The notes: generated from the letters alone by a model not told the origin. 44,107 nucleotides of DNA from an uncultured Halieaceae bacterium (GCA_913057135.1 CAJXNM010000024.1:1-44107), one strand, 5' to 3'. Positions 24,300-37,400 are shown, counted from the first letter of the stretch. A program made the numbers and translations.

Positions 24300-25781
24300 C
24301 TACCGCGTATTTAGCGATTGCCGGTAACGGTCTAGCTCCCGCCTGACGATGGGTGCTAGCAGGTACAAGCCAATGACATTAGGCACGCAGATAAAGAACA
24401 CCAGAGCATCGGAGAAATCGAGCACCGGCTGTAACTCAACACTACAACCCAAGGCGACGCAGAAACAAAAAAACAGCTTGAAGAGAAACTCCCCTGTACT
24501 GCCCTCACCCACTAGATAGGTCCAACCCTTTAGCCCGTAATAAGCCCACGCAATCATCGTCGAGAAGGCAAACAAAAAGCCCGCTATGGCAATGAAGACA
24601 GGCGCCCACTCGAAACGACGCTGAAACGCCAGTGAGGTCATTTCTATGCCGCCGAGACCCTGAAAAAACTCGGGTTCATAGTACATGGTGGTGACAATAA
24701 CGAGCGCCGTGAGGGTGCAAATAACCACGGTATCGATGAATGGCTCAAGCAGTGCCACGAAGCCCTCCGTAACGGGCTCACGGGTGCACACGGCGGCGTG
24801 GGCAATGGACGCCGAACCGATACCCGCCTCATTCGAGAAGACAGCACGCTGAAAACCGATGACCATGACACCAATTAGGCCCCCTGCCATGCTGCTCTGA
24901 TCGAAGGCGCCAGTGACGATAGCGCGCAGGGCGAAAGGCAATGCCTCGGCATTAAGCGCGATGACAACAAGGGCACCGATACAGTAGAACAGTGCCATGA
25001 ACGGCACGACTTTACTGGTTACCTTAGCGATCGACTTGATACCACCGATGATGACCAGACCTACGGCCAGCGCAAGCAGCCCACCAAAAAGCCATCCGCG
25101 ATCGGCCAGCCAACTGGCATGGTCACCACCGGTAATGGCCACAACCTGGCGGTACGCCTGATTCGACTGGAACATATTGCCGATACCCAGGCAACCGATG
25201 ACGATGCCGAGCGCATAGACACTTCCCAGCAGGCGACCGACGCTGGGTAGCTGCCGATCGGCTAATGCCCGCTCCAGGTAGTACATAGGCCCACCTGACA
25301 CACTGCCGTCGGGGTTTTCCCTGCGATACAGCGCGCCCAAGGTGCACTCGACGAACTTGGTCGACATGCCCAGAAACCCTGCGATGAACATCCAAAAGGT
25401 GGCACCTGGCCCACCAACGGAGATCGCTATCGCGACACCTGCGATGTTGCCGATCCCGACAGTTCCTGAGACCGCAGTCGATAAGGCTTGGAAGTGGCTT
25501 ACCTCTCCCGGTGCGTCTTTGCTGGCGGTGCCGCCGGTAACAATACGAATGGCGTGGAAGAACCCGCGAATGTTCAGAAACCGAAAATAAACGGTGAAAA
25601 ACACCGCCGCTGTGACCAGCCATACGACGACCAGGGGTACAGCTGTGCCGGCGACAGGCACACTGAAGAAAACCACCGCAGAGAGCGCCTGCGCCAGAGG
25701 TGCCAACCAGGCATTGAGAACGCCTTCAGAGGCGACCGCTGAGCTACTACCCAAGACGGCCATGAGCGAGAGGCAGGTCAT
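24300..25781 (-). CDS. AGCS family sodium:alanine/glycine symporter
   Basis: This 493-aa inner-membrane carrier takes up alanine or glycine with sodium. About 11 hydrophobic segments are seen, with the family motifs TVSGTVGIGNIAGVA-like (AVSGTVGIGNIAGVA), GPGATFWMF, NEAGIGSASIAHAA and a GGPMYYLE loop. The start at 25781 gives a signal-peptide-like N-terminus (MTCLSLMAVLGSSSAVAS). The frame is open to an ATG at 25904, which would add 41 polar residues and lacks a good ribosome site. The gene lies between the sucD terminator and htpG. Confidence 0.93.
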   Translation of the reverse strand: MTCLSLMAVLGSSSAVASEGVLNAWLAPLAQALSAVVFFSVPVAGTAVPLVVVWLVTAAVFFTVYFRFLNIRGFFHAIRIVTGGTASKDAPGEVSHFQALSTAVSGTVGIGNIAGVAIAISVGGPGATFWMFIAGFLGMSTKFVECTLGALYRRENPDGSVSGGPMYYLERALADRQLPSVGRLLGSVYALGIVIGCLGIGNMFQSNQAYRQVVAITGGDHASWLADRGWLFGGLLALAVGLVIIGGIKSIAKVTSKVVPFMALFYCIGALVVIALNAEALPFALRAIVTGAFDQSSMAGGLIGVMVIGFQRAVFSNEAGIGSASIAHAAVCTREPVTEGFVALLEPFIDTVVICTLTALVIVTTMYYEPEFFQGLGGIEMTSLAFQRRFEWAPVFIAIAGFLFAFSTMIAWAYYGLKGWTYLVGEGSTGEFLFKLFFCFCVALGCSVELQPVLDFSDALVFFICVPNVIGLYLLAPIVRRELDRYRQSLNTR

Positions 25782-25948
25782 AGCGAGCCTAAGGTGGCTC
25801 TGTTTACTCGCGTGCCCGAGGTGGCGCTGCCTGTGGGTCCTATCGACGGAATTGCTGCTACTTGGTTGCTCGGTCTTTACTGTCACTGCGTGGTCAGCTG
25901 CCATCGGCCTATCGATAAGCCATTAAGGCACGCCAAAATTGAGTTTGC

Positions 25949-25980
25949 AAAAAAAAGCCCGCTCGATTATTCGAGCGGGC
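25949..25980 (-). terminator. Intrinsic terminator of the sdh-suc operon
   Basis: A perfect 10-bp stem GCCCGCTCGA/TCGAGCGGGC (25957-25966 with 25971-25980), a 4-base loop and eight T in the minus-strand direction lie 20 bases past the sucD stop. It closes the long leftward TCA operon and isolates the transporter gene. Confidence 0.95.
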
Positions 25981-25999
25981 CGACGTGCTGATCACAGAC

Positions 26000-26872
26000 T
26001 TACCAGCCAGTGATCTCCCCCAAAGCTTTCCCGATATCAGCCAAAGAGCGCACGGTCTTCACACCGGCGTCTTCAAGTGCTGCAAACTTTTCGTCCGCGG
26101 TGCCTTTACCACCTGAAATAATGGCGCCCGCATGACCCATACGCTTACCTTTCGGCGCAGTAACACCAGCAATGTAGGATACGACGGGCTTGGTGACATT
26201 AGCCTTGATGAAAGCGGCTGCTTCCTCTTCGGCGGTACCACCAATTTCGCCGATCATAACGATGGCTTCGGTTTGTGGGTCATCTTGGAACATACCCAGA
26301 ATGTCAATGAAGTTAGAGCCCGGAATCGGGTCGCCGCCAATGCCAACACAGGTTGACTGACCGTATCCGGCATCCGTGGTCTGCTTCACCGCTTCATAAG
26401 TAAGGGTGCCAGATCGAGAGACGATACCCACCTTGCCGGGCAAATGAATATGCCCAGGCATAATGCCAATTTTACATTCGCCGGGGGTAATCACACCGGG
26501 ACAGTTTGGCCCAATGAGACGAACACCCAATTCATCACACTTCACCTTAGCGTCGAGCATATCGAGGGTTGGAATGCCCTCGGTGATACAAACGATGAGC
26601 TCAATGCCAGCGTTTGCGGCTTCCAGGATGGAGTCTTTACAGAAGGGTGCTGGTACATAGATAACCGAAGCCGTCGCGCCGGTTGCACTCACCGCATCGG
26701 CAACCGTATTGAAGACTGGCAAGCCGAGATGCTCCTGCCCGCCTTTACCGGGCGTCACACCGCCGACCATCTTCGTGCCGTAGGCCAGGGCCTGTTCCGA
26801 GTGGAACGTCCCCTGAGAGCCGGTGAAACCCTGACAAATGACTTTGGTGTCTTTGTTGATTAGAACGCTCAT
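26000..26872 (-). CDS. sucD: Succinyl-CoA synthetase subunit alpha
   Basis: This 290-aa subunit binds CoA and carries the phosphohistidine of the enzyme that makes succinate, CoA and ATP from succinyl-CoA. Visible are the CoA-binding [25 protein letters not shown], and the active-site histidine in [12 protein letters not shown] (about 246). It starts within the sucC stop (ATGA overlap), the usual coupling for a 1:1 complex. Confidence 0.99.
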   Translation of the reverse strand: MSVLINKDTKVICQGFTGSQGTFHSEQALAYGTKMVGGVTPGKGGQEHLGLPVFNTVADAVSATGATASVIYVPAPFCKDSILEAANAGIELIVCITEGIPTLDMLDAKVKCDELGVRLIGPNCPGVITPGECKIGIMPGHIHLPGKVGIVSRSGTLTYEAVKQTTDAGYGQSTCVGIGGDPIPGSNFIDILGMFQDDPQTEAIVMIGEIGGTAEEEAAAFIKANVTKPVVSYIAGVTAPKGKRMGHAGAIISGGKGTADEKFAALEDAGVKTVRSLADIGKALGEITGW

Positions 26873-28038
26873 TGGGCACCTCCGGCAGCGGCTACAACCT
26901 GTTGTGCAGCGTCGGTCAGACTGGTTGCAGCAATAATATTTAAACCACTGTCTGCCAGTACTTTCTGGCCAAGCTCAGCATTGTTCCCTTCCAAACGCAC
27001 AACCACAGGGATGGTGACACCAACCTCTTCGACGGCACCAATAACGCCCTCGGCGATCAAATCACAACGCACAATACCGCCGAAGATATTGATCAGAACC
27101 GCTTTGACGTTGTCGTCTGACAGAATAATTTTGAAGGCTTCGGTGACTCGCTCTTTGGTTGCACCACCGCCGACATCAAGGAAATTCGCCGGTGCACCAC
27201 CGTGCAATTTCACGATGTCCATGGTGCCCATCGCGAGGCCTGCACCATTGACCATACAACCAATGTTGCCATCGAGGGCTACATAGTTGAGCTCCCACTG
27301 AGCCGCATGGGCCTCGCGCTCATCTTCCTGCGACGGATCGCGCATGGCCTGAAGATCTGGATGACGATAGAGCGCATTCGAGTCCACAACCACTTTCGCA
27401 TCGAGACAGTGCAGGTTGCCTTCGGTGGTGATTACCAGTGGATTAACCTCAATAAGCGCCAGGTCTTTCTCTTTGAATAAATTGGCAAGACCTGTGAAGA
27501 TCTGCACGAACTGCTTGATTTGCACGCCCGTGAGACCCAGCTGGAATGCCAATTCACGACCCTGGTAGGGCTGAGGACCGACAAGAGGATCAATGATGGC
27601 CTTCAGAATCTTCTCGGGGGTTTCCTCGGCGACTTTTTCAATCTCTACACCGCCTTCGGTGGAGGCCATAAATACGATACGTTGGGTCGCTCGGTCGAGT
27701 ACCGCACCCAAATAGAGCTCTTCAGCGATATCGGTGCAAGACTCGACCAAGATTTTTGAGACTGGTTGACCGTTTTCATCGGTCTGATACGTCACCAGAT
27801 TCTTACCGAGCCAGGCTTCAGCAAATGCACCGACTTCTTCCGTGGTTTTGACTAGCTTGACGCCCCCCGCTTTGCCGCGCCCGCCGGCGTGGACCTGCGC
27901 CTTAACAACCCACATATCACCGCCGATTTTTTCGGCTGCTTCAACCGCGTCCTGCGGTGTATCGACGGCGTAACCGGTGGAAACCGGTAGACCGTAGTCG
28001 GCAAACAGCGCTTTGCCTTGGTACTCGTGAAGGTTCAT
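26869..28038 (-). CDS. sucC: Succinyl-CoA synthetase subunit beta
   Basis: This 389-aa subunit has an ATP-grasp domain ([12 protein letters not shown] start, [19 protein letters not shown] nucleotide-binding loop) and the C-terminal CoA-ligase domain with [18 protein letters not shown] and [10 protein letters not shown]. It follows lpd by 66 bases, a gap that holds a GC-rich palindrome (28071-28088) without a T run. Confidence 0.99.
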   Translation of the reverse strand: MNLHEYQGKALFADYGLPVSTGYAVDTPQDAVEAAEKIGGDMWVVKAQVHAGGRGKAGGVKLVKTTEEVGAFAEAWLGKNLVTYQTDENGQPVSKILVESCTDIAEELYLGAVLDRATQRIVFMASTEGGVEIEKVAEETPEKILKAIIDPLVGPQPYQGRELAFQLGLTGVQIKQFVQIFTGLANLFKEKDLALIEVNPLVITTEGNLHCLDAKVVVDSNALYRHPDLQAMRDPSQEDEREAHAAQWELNYVALDGNIGCMVNGAGLAMGTMDIVKLHGGAPANFLDVGGGATKERVTEAFKIILSDDNVKAVLINIFGGIVRCDLIAEGVIGAVEEVGVTIPVVVRLEGNNAELGQKVLADSGLNIIAATSLTDAAQQVVAAAGGAQ

Positions 28039-28104
28039 ATCCTGTCCCGTGTTGGTTGGTAGAAACGAATGGATCCCCCGGGGAATCCTGTGGCGCTCTT
28101 GTCC

Positions 28105-29562
<1,458 letters not shown>

Positions 29563-29569
29563 TTAGTGT

Positions 29570-30778
29570 TTAAAGTTGCAGCAAGATGCGCGCAGGATCT
29601 TCAATCAATCCCTTCACTGTCACCAAAAACTGCACAGCAGTCTTGCCATCGATCAGTCGATGATCGTAGGACAAAGCCAAGTACATCATTGGCTGGATAA
29701 CCACTTGGCCATCGATGGCAACGGGTCGTTCCTGAATGGTGTGCATTCCCAAAATACCCGTTTGGGGCGGATTAAGAATGGGCGTTGATAGCAGTGAACC
29801 GAAAACGCCGCCATTCGAGACGGTAAACGTGCCGCCTGTCATTTCGTCGATGGTCAGTTTCTTATCACGTGCTTTTAAACCTAAATCTCGGATCGCCGCC
29901 TCAACATCGGCAATACTCATGAAATCCGCATCGCGCAGTACCGGCACTACCAAACCATCATTGGTTGACACGGCCACACCAATATCTTGGTAGCCGTGGT
30001 ACACCACGTCGTTGCCATCAATGGAGGCATTGACTTCAGGGAAGCGTTTGAGTGCTTCACAACAGGCTTTAACGAAGAAGCCCATGAAGCCCAGTCGCGT
30101 GCCGTTGTGGGTCTTTTCGAATTGGTCTTTGTATTGTGAGCGCAACTTCATTAGCGGCGCCATGTTCACCTCGTTAAAGGTGGTGAGCATCGCTGTCTGT
30201 TGCGAGGCATCGAGCAAACGCTCTGCGATGCGGGCACGCATTCGAGTCATCGGAACCCGTTTTTCGATGCGCTCGCCAGTGGGTGCCTCGGGTGCTGCAA
30301 CCGCTGCAGGAACCGCGGTGGGGGCTGGTGCAGCCGCGGGCTTTGCTGCGATGTGTGCCAGGACATCTTCTTTGGTCAGGCGCCCACCTTTGCCGGTGCC
30401 TTTAATGGCGTTAGGGTCCAGGCCATGTTGATCCACCAGTTGGCGCACCGCGGGGCCCATGGGCAGCGCATCGGCCTCGCCCTCATTCGCAGCAGGCGCG
30501 GATTCGGCGGTTGCCTCGGCGGCCACCGGTTCTGCGACGACACCGGGCTCGAGAACGGCGAGTAATGCCTCGCTCTCGATCGTCTCGCCCTCGGGCACTG
30601 CAATACGAGTCAGCACCCCCGCTTCAGGCGCAACAACCTCCATCACCACCTTGTCGGTTTCAATTTCCACCAACAGCTCGTCACGGGCTACGGTGTCACC
30701 CTCGGCTTTGTGCCAGCTTGCAACTTCACCGTCCGCGACCGATTCGGGGAAAGCGGGTGCTTTAATTTCTATCGCCAT
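29570..30778 (-). CDS. sucB: 2-oxoglutarate dehydrogenase E2 (dihydrolipoyl succinyltransferase)
   Basis: This 402-aa core subunit moves the succinyl group to CoA. An N-terminal lipoyl domain carries the modified lysine in ETDKVVMEV (about 43), an alanine/proline linker follows, then an E3/E1-binding domain (about 106-142, [11 protein letters not shown] and [12 protein letters not shown]) and the catalytic domain ending in the active-site [17 protein letters not shown] lies before the ATG, 26 bases past the sucA stop. Confidence 0.99.
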   Translation of the reverse strand: MAIEIKAPAFPESVADGEVASWHKAEGDTVARDELLVEIETDKVVMEVVAPEAGVLTRIAVPEGETIESEALLAVLEPGVVAEPVAAEATAESAPAANEGEADALPMGPAVRQLVDQHGLDPNAIKGTGKGGRLTKEDVLAHIAAKPAAAPAPTAVPAAVAAPEAPTGERIEKRVPMTRMRARIAERLLDASQQTAMLTTFNEVNMAPLMKLRSQYKDQFEKTHNGTRLGFMGFFVKACCEALKRFPEVNASIDGNDVVYHGYQDIGVAVSTNDGLVVPVLRDADFMSIADVEAAIRDLGLKARDKKLTIDEMTGGTFTVSNGGVFGSLLSTPILNPPQTGILGMHTIQERPVAIDGQVVIQPMMYLALSYDHRLIDGKTAVQFLVTVKGLIEDPARILLQL

Positions 30779-30804
30779 GATTCCTGTCCTACCGTTGGCT
30801 GAGT

Positions 30805-33672
30805 TCAGTTACCCCAGGGCATTGGGCCCAGGGCTTCGTTGATAAATTGTTCCTGTTCGCGCAGGTGCAGCGCGGTGTATCCCGCCGATACCGAAGCGGA
30901 AGCCTCGCGGCCGGCATATCGCAAATAGACATCGACTTTGTGTTGCTGAATAACCCGCCGCATATGATGCTGACTGGCATACCAGGCGCCCTGATTCATG
31001 GGCTCTTCCTGACACCAAATAGCGTCTTCAATGTTGGGATACTGGCTGACGATCTCTGCCAGGTCCTCTCCGGGGAACGGATAAAGCTGCTCGATACGCA
31101 CCAGCGCCATATCGTCGATGCCACGCTCCCGACGTGCGGCCCGCAAGTCATAGAACACCTTGCCGGAGCACAGGATGAGGCGCTTGACCTTAGTCGGATC
31201 GAGTCCATCGGTCTCATCGAGCACCGTATGGAAGTGACCATCCGCAAGTTCCTCGAGGGTTGAGGTAGCTTCCTTGTGGCGCAGCAAACTCTTCGGCGAC
31301 ATCACCACCAAGGGCTTGCGCAACGGACGAATAGCTTGCCGGCGTAGCATATGGAAAACCTGCGCCGGCGTTGTGGGTATACACACTTGAATGTTGTGCT
31401 CAGCACACAATTGCAAGTAGCGTTCGAGTCGCGCTGATGAGTGCTCAGGACCCTGTCCCTCGTAGCCATGGGGTAACAACATCGTCAGACCACACAAACG
31501 TGACCACTTGTGCTCACCACTAGTAATGAATTGGTCAATGACCACCTGGGCGCCGTTGGCAAAATCGCCAAACTGCGCTTCCCAAATGACGAGCCCTTTG
31601 GGTGAGGTCGTGGCGTAACCATATTCAAACGCCAGAACCGCTTCTTCAGATAACAACGAGTCGAAGATGCGAAACGGCGCTTGCTCCGATGACAAGTGCT
31701 GCAGGGGTATGTACTGTTCGTCGCGCTTTTGGTTGTGCAAGACAACGTGGCGGTGAGAGAACGTACCACGACCGACATCCTGCCCTGTCATGCGCACGGG
31801 GAAGCCAGCGTCCAGCAAGGTGGCATAGGCCATAGTCTCGGCAAAGCCCCAGTTGATCTCTAGCGCCCCCGCGCCCATTTTGCGGCGATCCTCGAGAATC
31901 TTAGTAACCTGACGCTGCACCGAGAAACCCTCGGGTGCCACGTTGGCTCGCTCTGACAATTCCCGCAGGGTTCCGATGGGCACACGTGTGTCACAGTGCG
32001 CGGTCCACGCGTGGCCCAAATAGGGTGTCCAATCGACGAATAGCTCAGTGTTGGGCTCCATCACCAGCGAGCTCACCAGCGGCTCACCCCGATCCAAGGA
32101 TTCGCGGTAGCGCTCAGTGAGATCGGTATCCTCCTGCTCTGTTAGCACGCCCTCGGCAATCAAGCGCTGTGCATACAGGTCCCGGGTCGACGGGTGTTTT
32201 TTGATCTTCGAATACATCAGTGGTTGGGTGACCGACGGCTCGTCGGCTTCGTTGTGACCGCGACGGCGGTACCCCACCAAGTCAATGACAACATCGCGCT
32301 TAAAGGTGTTGCGGAAATCTACCGCCAGCTGGGTCACAAAAACCACCGCTTCAGGGTCATCGGCATTAACGTGGAAGATGGGCGCCTGAACCATTTTGGC
32401 AACATCGGTACAGTACTCGGTAGAGCGTGCGTCTTCCTGGCGACTGGTGGTGAAGCCCACTTGGTTGTTTATGACAATATGCAGCGTGCCACCGGTCTTG
32501 TAAGCACGTGTTTGCGACATCTGGAACGTCTCCATGACCACGCCCTGCCCCGCAAAAGCCGCATCACCGTGAATCACCAACGGCACTACCGTATCCCCCA
32601 GAGGATCCTGTCGTCGGTCTTGACGGGCGCGCACTGACCCCTCTACTACGGGGGCGACGATTTCCAGGTGAGAGGGATTAAACGCCAGGGCTAAATGCAC
32701 CTCCCCCCCCGGTGTCATGACATTCGATGAGAAACCCTGGTGGTACTTCACATCACCTGAATTTTGAAAATTAACGCGTCCCTCGAACTCGTCGAATAAC
32801 TCACCCGGGTTTTTACCCAGAATGTTAACCAACACATTCAAGCGTCCGCGGTGGGCCATACCAATCACGATTTCTTTGGCGCCGTAGCCCCCAATACGCT
32901 GAATAGCCTCAGACATCATCGGGATCAGGCTCTCGCCACCCTCCAGACCAAAACGCTTGGTACCGGGGTACTTTGAACCCAGAGATTTCTCGAGGCCCTC
33001 GGCCTTGATGAGGCGGCGTAGAATTTGAACACGCTGCTCTCGTGTCATCTCAGGCGCTGATCGAACCGACTCCATACGGCTCATAATCCAATGGCGCTGC
33101 TCGGTGTCCACGATGTGCATGAACTCAGCACCAATGGTGTTGCAGTAGGTTCGCTCCAGGGAATCGACAATTTGCTTCAGGCTGGCGTCACTGGTACCCA
33201 AGTAGAGCGAGCCCACCTGAAATACCGTGTCGAGATCAGCCGCGCTAAGTTGATGGAACCCCAGCTCCAAATCTGGCACCGGGTCACGTTTTTGCAAACC
33301 CAGCGGATCAAGCTTCGCCTTTTGGTGTCCACGCTGACGGTAGGCACCGATAAGCTGCAGAACCCGAACCTGCTTGCGCTCGTATTCGGTGGCCTGCGCA
33401 TCATGCGCCACCGTCGCCTCGGTGCGCACCCGCATTTTGCCAATCTTGGCGAACTGATCGCGGACTACTGAATGGGGCACGTCCTGCAAGCTCAAGGCTT
33501 GGGTTGCCACCTTCGGTAGTCGATCGAAATAATCTCGCCACTCGGGCGGGATAGCGTTGGGATCGCTGATGTAAGTCTCATATAGAGACTCGACGTAGGC
33601 CGCGTTGGTACCGGCAATGTGGGAGCTACTCCAGAGCTCCAGCATGCTGGGCAAGGGGGAAGCTTTCGTCAT
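30805..33672 (-). CDS. sucA: 2-oxoglutarate dehydrogenase E1
   Basis: This 955-aa thiamine-diphosphate enzyme decarboxylates 2-oxoglutarate and loads E2. It shows the N-terminal E2-binding segment ([17 protein letters not shown]), [27 protein letters not shown] with the ThDP/Mg region, and the C-terminal [18 protein letters not shown]. The ATG at 33672 is chosen because GAGG lies six bases upstream; an in-frame upstream extension to 33699 has no such site. A 223-base gap with a hairpin terminator separates it from sdhB. Confidence 0.98.
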   Translation of the reverse strand: MTKASPLPSMLELWSSSHIAGTNAAYVESLYETYISDPNAIPPEWRDYFDRLPKVATQALSLQDVPHSVVRDQFAKIGKMRVRTEATVAHDAQATEYERKQVRVLQLIGAYRQRGHQKAKLDPLGLQKRDPVPDLELGFHQLSAADLDTVFQVGSLYLGTSDASLKQIVDSLERTYCNTIGAEFMHIVDTEQRHWIMSRMESVRSAPEMTREQRVQILRRLIKAEGLEKSLGSKYPGTKRFGLEGGESLIPMMSEAIQRIGGYGAKEIVIGMAHRGRLNVLVNILGKNPGELFDEFEGRVNFQNSGDVKYHQGFSSNVMTPGGEVHLALAFNPSHLEIVAPVVEGSVRARQDRRQDPLGDTVVPLVIHGDAAFAGQGVVMETFQMSQTRAYKTGGTLHIVINNQVGFTTSRQEDARSTEYCTDVAKMVQAPIFHVNADDPEAVVFVTQLAVDFRNTFKRDVVIDLVGYRRRGHNEADEPSVTQPLMYSKIKKHPSTRDLYAQRLIAEGVLTEQEDTDLTERYRESLDRGEPLVSSLVMEPNTELFVDWTPYLGHAWTAHCDTRVPIGTLRELSERANVAPEGFSVQRQVTKILEDRRKMGAGALEINWGFAETMAYATLLDAGFPVRMTGQDVGRGTFSHRHVVLHNQKRDEQYIPLQHLSSEQAPFRIFDSLLSEEAVLAFEYGYATTSPKGLVIWEAQFGDFANGAQVVIDQFITSGEHKWSRLCGLTMLLPHGYEGQGPEHSSARLERYLQLCAEHNIQVCIPTTPAQVFHMLRRQAIRPLRKPLVVMSPKSLLRHKEATSTLEELADGHFHTVLDETDGLDPTKVKRLILCSGKVFYDLRAARRERGIDDMALVRIEQLYPFPGEDLAEIVSQYPNIEDAIWCQEEPMNQGAWYASQHHMRRVIQQHKVDVYLRYAGREASASVSAGYTALHLREQEQFINEALGPMPWGN

Positions 33673-33851
33673 AACGAACCTCGTCGAGCGACCTATCATT
33701 TGAGTGATAGTGTAGCTGCTGAGGTGACGCTATTTAAGGGATAAGCGGCGTTTCGATCGTTAAGATCGACGATTTTAAGCGTTTATTTGTCACAATAGTC
33801 CCTTGGCGACTTGCAGTCATAACCAATAGGAATGGCTAAAGGCCGCGCACC

Positions 33852-33874
33852 AAAAAGGGGCGCCGCAGCGCCTC
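33852..33874 (-). terminator. Terminator/attenuator between sdhB and sucA
   Basis: On the minus strand GAGGCGC (33868-33874) pairs with GCGCCCC (33857-33863) with one mismatch around TGCG, followed by five T (33852-33856). It lies 22 bases past the sdhB stop and could reduce read-through into sucA, so that sdh and suc differ in level. The rest of the 33673-33895 gap has weak promoter-like boxes, none convincing. Confidence 0.7.
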
Positions 33875-33895
33875 TTGCATAAGCTCAGACAAGAA

Positions 33896-34603
33896 TCAGG
33901 TCGCTCGGTTTAGCAACATTGTGCGAATGTGGCCAATAGCGCGGGTCGGATTCAGACCCTTGGGACATACGTTGACGCAGTTTTGAATGCCATGGCAACG
34001 GAATACGCTAAAGGGGTCGTCGAGTTTAGCCAATCGTGCATCGGTGGCCGTGTCTCGGCTATCGGCAAGGAATCGATAAGCTTGCAACAACCCGGCTGGC
34101 CCAATGAACCGGTCGGGATTCCACCAGAATGATGGACAGCTGGTAGAGCAGCAGGCGCACAGAATACACTCATACAAGCCATCAAGTTTGGCGCGGTCCT
34201 CAGGGCTTTGAAGACGCTCGATAGCCGGTGCTGGCGTGTTGTTCTGCAGGAACGGTTGAATCTTCTCGTATTGAGCGTAGAACAGGCTCATATCAACAAC
34301 CAAGTCTCGTATCACAGGCAGACCCGGCAGAGGGCGAATGACCAGTTTATTACCTTTAACGGTTTCTGACAGCGCAGTGATACAAGCGAGGCCGTTCTTG
34401 CCATTGATGTTGAGTCCGTCCGAACCACAAACACCTTCTCGACAGCTGCGACGGTAAGTCACACTGCTATCTTGATCGGCTTTGATCATCTCGAGTACGT
34501 CAAGCACCATGACGTCTTTTCCGCCGGTATCGACCTGGAAATCCTGCATGTAGGGGGCACTATCAACCTCAGGGTTGTAGCGGTAAATGCTGACCTGCAA
34601 CAT
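33896..34603 (-). CDS. sdhB: Succinate dehydrogenase iron-sulfur subunit
   Basis: This 235-aa subunit relays electrons from FAD to quinone through three clusters: the 2Fe-2S ligands in SCREGVCGSDG and the following C in GLAC, the 4Fe-4S set CILCACC with a later CP, and the 3Fe-4S set in CHGIQNCVNVCPKGLNP. The ATG at 34603 has AGGAG eight bases upstream; the TTG at 34621 is discarded. It follows sdhA by 21 bases. Confidence 0.99.
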   Translation of the reverse strand: MLQVSIYRYNPEVDSAPYMQDFQVDTGGKDVMVLDVLEMIKADQDSSVTYRRSCREGVCGSDGLNINGKNGLACITALSETVKGNKLVIRPLPGLPVIRDLVVDMSLFYAQYEKIQPFLQNNTPAPAIERLQSPEDRAKLDGLYECILCACCSTSCPSFWWNPDRFIGPAGLLQAYRFLADSRDTATDARLAKLDDPFSVFRCHGIQNCVNVCPKGLNPTRAIGHIRTMLLNRAT

Positions 34604-34624
34604 TTTCAACTCTCCTGACAACTA

Positions 34625-36388
34625 TTAGTAGGTGCGAATTTTGGGCTGGAAGGTATCGACCGTGCGAGGTGTGAAGTTCACGCCGCGCTTGCTAACACGC
34701 TTACCTTCCTTGTGATAAAGGGAATGGCACAGCCAATTCTCATCATCACGTTCGGTGAAGTCTTCCCGGGCATGGGCGCCGCGGCTCTCATTGCGCGCTT
34801 CAGCAACCACAGCGGTAGCCTCCGCCACTTCGAACAGGTTCTGCAACTCCAAACACTCAATACGCGCTGTATTGAAGGCCTTGGATTTATCATCGAGAGC
34901 CACGTTTTCAACGCGCTCACGCAAGGCTTCCAGCTTTTTAATACCCGCCTGCATGAATTCACCTTTGCGGAATACGCCGAAGTGATTCTGCATAATGCCC
35001 TGTAGCTCTTTGCGCAATGCAGCTACGTTTTCACCGCCTTTACGCTCATTCAATGCGGTCAGGGCAGCGTTGGCCGCTTCAATGTCACTGGCACCGGCGT
35101 CGCGCATTTCAATACCATCACGCAGTGCGTTTTCAATGAAAATACCGGATGCGCGGCCGAACACAACCAAGTCGAGCAGTGAGTTACCACCAAGGCGATT
35201 TGCTCCGTGAACAGATACACACGCCACCTCACCACAGGCGTAGAGACCTGGAATAACCTGGTCGTTGCCGTTGGCATCGACGGTAAGTGCCTGTCCATGC
35301 ACATTAGTGGGGATACCACCCATCATGTAATGGCAGGTGGGCACCACGGGAATGGGTTCTTTCACGGGATCGACATGCGCAAAGGTTCGGCTCAACTCGC
35401 AGATACCGGGCAGACGGGATTCCAGCACCTCTTCGCCCAGGTGATCGAGCTTAAGTTTCACGTGATCCCCATGTTCACCGCAGCCACGCCCTTCTAGGAT
35501 CTCAAGCACCATGGATCTCGCCACCACGTCGCGACCCGCTAGATCCTTCGCATTAGGCGCATAGCGCTCCATGAACCGCTCGCCGTCCTTATTAATGAGA
35601 TAACCGCCCTCTCCCCGGCACCCCTCGGTCACCAGGGTCCCAGCACCGTAAATTCCGGTTGGGTGGAACTGCCACATTTCCATATCTTGCACCGGTACGC
35701 CCGCCCGCAGCGCCATACCAACACCGTCGCCGGTGTTAATGTGGGCATTGGTTGTCGAGGCATAGATGCGGCCCGCACCACCGGTAGCAAACACGGTAGC
35801 CTTTGACTTCACGTAGACGGTTTCACCGGTCTCGATACAGATGGCGATTACACCGACGACAGCGCCATCTTGGTTTTTAACCAGTTCAGTGGCGAACCAC
35901 TCGTTAAAAAACACCGTCTCGTTTTTGACGTTATTCTGGTAAAGGGTGTGCAGCAGTGCATGACCGGTGCGATCCGCAGCCGCACAGGTGCGGGCTGCTT
36001 GACCACCCTCACCGAAATTTTTCGACTGCCCGCCGAAAGGTCGCTGGTAAATGCGCCCCTCTTCCGTCCTGGAGAAAGGAAGCCCCATATGTTCCAGCTC
36101 AAAAATAGCTTCGGGCCCGACCGAACACATGTACTCGATAGCGTCTTGGTCACCGATGTAATCGGAACCTTTGACGGTGTCGTACATATGCCAACGCCAG
36201 TCGTCATTGGGATCGGCACTGGCAATTGCACAGGTTATGCCCCCCTGAGCCGATACAGTGTGTGATCGGGTCGGGAATACCTTAGAAATAACCGCGGTCT
36301 TGTAGCCTGACTGGGCTAGCTGCAATGCAGCGCGCATACCCGCGCCGCCGCCACCTACGATCACGCCGTCAAATGAAATGGTTCTCAT
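34625..36388 (-). CDS. sdhA: Succinate dehydrogenase flavoprotein subunit
   Basis: This 587-aa subunit oxidises succinate to fumarate with covalent FAD. It has the dinucleotide loop [12 protein letters not shown], the FAD-linked histidine in [10 protein letters not shown] (H43), and the substrate-site residues in [14 protein letters not shown]-type HYMMGGIPT and [14 protein letters not shown]. The ATG at 36388 has GGAGG ten bases upstream. The 80 bases between it and sdhD hold nothing else. Confidence 0.99.
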   Translation of the reverse strand: MRTISFDGVIVGGGGAGMRAALQLAQSGYKTAVISKVFPTRSHTVSAQGGITCAIASADPNDDWRWHMYDTVKGSDYIGDQDAIEYMCSVGPEAIFELEHMGLPFSRTEEGRIYQRPFGGQSKNFGEGGQAARTCAAADRTGHALLHTLYQNNVKNETVFFNEWFATELVKNQDGAVVGVIAICIETGETVYVKSKATVFATGGAGRIYASTTNAHINTGDGVGMALRAGVPVQDMEMWQFHPTGIYGAGTLVTEGCRGEGGYLINKDGERFMERYAPNAKDLAGRDVVARSMVLEILEGRGCGEHGDHVKLKLDHLGEEVLESRLPGICELSRTFAHVDPVKEPIPVVPTCHYMMGGIPTNVHGQALTVDANGNDQVIPGLYACGEVACVSVHGANRLGGNSLLDLVVFGRASGIFIENALRDGIEMRDAGASDIEAANAALTALNERKGGENVAALRKELQGIMQNHFGVFRKGEFMQAGIKKLEALRERVENVALDDKSKAFNTARIECLELQNLFEVAEATAVVAEARNESRGAHAREDFTERDDENWLCHSLYHKEGKRVSKRGVNFTPRTVDTFQPKIRTY

Positions 36389-36469
36389 TGCAATAGTGCC
36401 TCCAAAAAACGCTGTGCGCACGCCGCTGTTATAGCGAAAAACGGCGCCGAACCCAGCTGCAGGTCGCGA

Positions 36470-36829
36470 TCAACCCCAGATAATTTGTATAACCCATAAA
36501 ACGTAGATGATGAGCGCTAGCACGCTGCCCAGCTGGCAGAAGCGACGCAAGCCATTGCCGCGGGGACCCAGCATCCGCTCGGTCAGGTAGTCAGTGAATA
36601 CCGCCCAAAGACCAATCCATGCGTGGGCGCCAAGCGACAGCGCGGCCAGCAGGGTAAAAATACGCATACCCGTGGTTTCATTCATGGCTTTCCAAGACGC
36701 GTAATCGACACCACTGAGCAAGGTACCGCCGACACACAGGAAATAGGCGAGCAAAATAACCCCAGCGACCCGCTGTACAAGCCAATCTGAAAGCCCCGAA
36801 CGGCTAAAACTGGTTACCTGCGTTACCAT
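36470..36829 (-). CDS. sdhD: Succinate dehydrogenase membrane anchor subunit SdhD
   Basis: This 119-aa protein has three transmembrane segments (about 15-36, 53-75, 90-113) and, with SdhC, anchors the enzyme and binds quinone and haem b; a histidine in LSLGAHAWIGLWAV is the likely haem ligand, and YLTERMLGPRG is typical. The ATG at 36829 overlaps the sdhC stop (ATGGTAA) and has GGGGGA upstream; an ATG five codons earlier is possible. Confidence 0.95.
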   Translation of the reverse strand: MVTQVTSFSRSGLSDWLVQRVAGVILLAYFLCVGGTLLSGVDYASWKAMNETTGMRIFTLLAALSLGAHAWIGLWAVFTDYLTERMLGPRGNGLRRFCQLGSVLALIIYVLWVIQIIWG

Positions 36830-37212
36830 AGTAGGATCCCCCATACGACCGCCAATACAACCGCGAGCGTTATCACGATCTGAGCGCCGCGAACACCGCC
36901 TTCCATCGTCTCACCGACACCAAAATCCATAATGATGTGCTTAATGCCCGACAAGGCGTGATAGCTCATTGCAGTGGCGACAGCCCACATGATGACTTTG
37001 GCCAATGGCCCGCTGAGGGTTGCGGCCAGCGCATTGAAGGTCTGTTCCGAGGCAAGGCTCTGGTCCAGAGCCCACACCAAGAGGCCGCTGACGATGAATA
37101 AAAAGACTCCCGAGAGTCGGTGGGATATTGAGACATAAGCGGTAATCGGCAACTTCATCGAGCCAATGTCGAGATTTACCGGGCGCTTGTCTTTGCTAAC
37201 AAGTGGCTTCAC
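36823..37212 (-). CDS. sdhC: Succinate dehydrogenase cytochrome b556 subunit SdhC
   Basis: This 129-aa anchor subunit has the family start KRPVNLDIGSMKLPITAYVSISHRLSG, three transmembrane segments and the haem-ligand histidine region AMSYHALSGIKHIIMDFG. The GTG at 37212 is chosen because it gives the normal length; the frame runs further upstream to 37689 across the gltA coding region, which is not coding on this strand. It is the first gene of the operon, about 47 bases past the predicted transcription start. Confidence 0.95.
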   Translation of the reverse strand: MKPLVSKDKRPVNLDIGSMKLPITAYVSISHRLSGVFLFIVSGLLVWALDQSLASEQTFNALAATLSGPLAKVIMWAVATAMSYHALSGIKHIIMDFGVGETMEGGVRGAQIVITLAVVLAVVWGILLW

Positions 37213-37265
37213 AGGCAGTATCCATTGTTGCTTGACAGGGACAGGCTGGTTTCCAGCCGCGCCGG

Positions 37266-37294
37266 AGTATACGCTGCGCGACTTGAGCTGACAA
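37266..37294 (-). promoter_or_regulatory. sdhC operon promoter
   Basis: On the minus strand TTGTCA (37289-37294), 17 bases, and TATACT (37266-37271) make a strong sigma-70 promoter with both boxes at five of six. Transcription would start near 37259, giving a leader of about 47 nt to the GTG of sdhC. Confidence 0.85.
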
Positions 37295-37372
37295 TTTCGG
37301 CACAGCCACCAGCGTGTAGATCTGCGCGCTTGGGGCCATTGACCGTAACGCTTCCGCGATAAATGTGTAAAA

Positions 37373-37400
37373 TTGACACGCACGGCCCCAGACCTATAGG
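37373..37400 (+). promoter_or_regulatory. gltA promoter
   Basis: A perfect TTGACA (37373-37378) and TATAGG (37395-37400) are separated by 16 bases, with the start of the RNA near 37407 and a 31-nt leader before gltA. It is divergent from the sdhC promoter, with about 80 bases between the -35 boxes where shared regulators could bind. Confidence 0.75.

Noticed and set aside
28071-28088. GC-rich palindrome between lpd and sucC as a terminator
   Set aside because: No T run follows on either strand, and the suc operon should continue through it.
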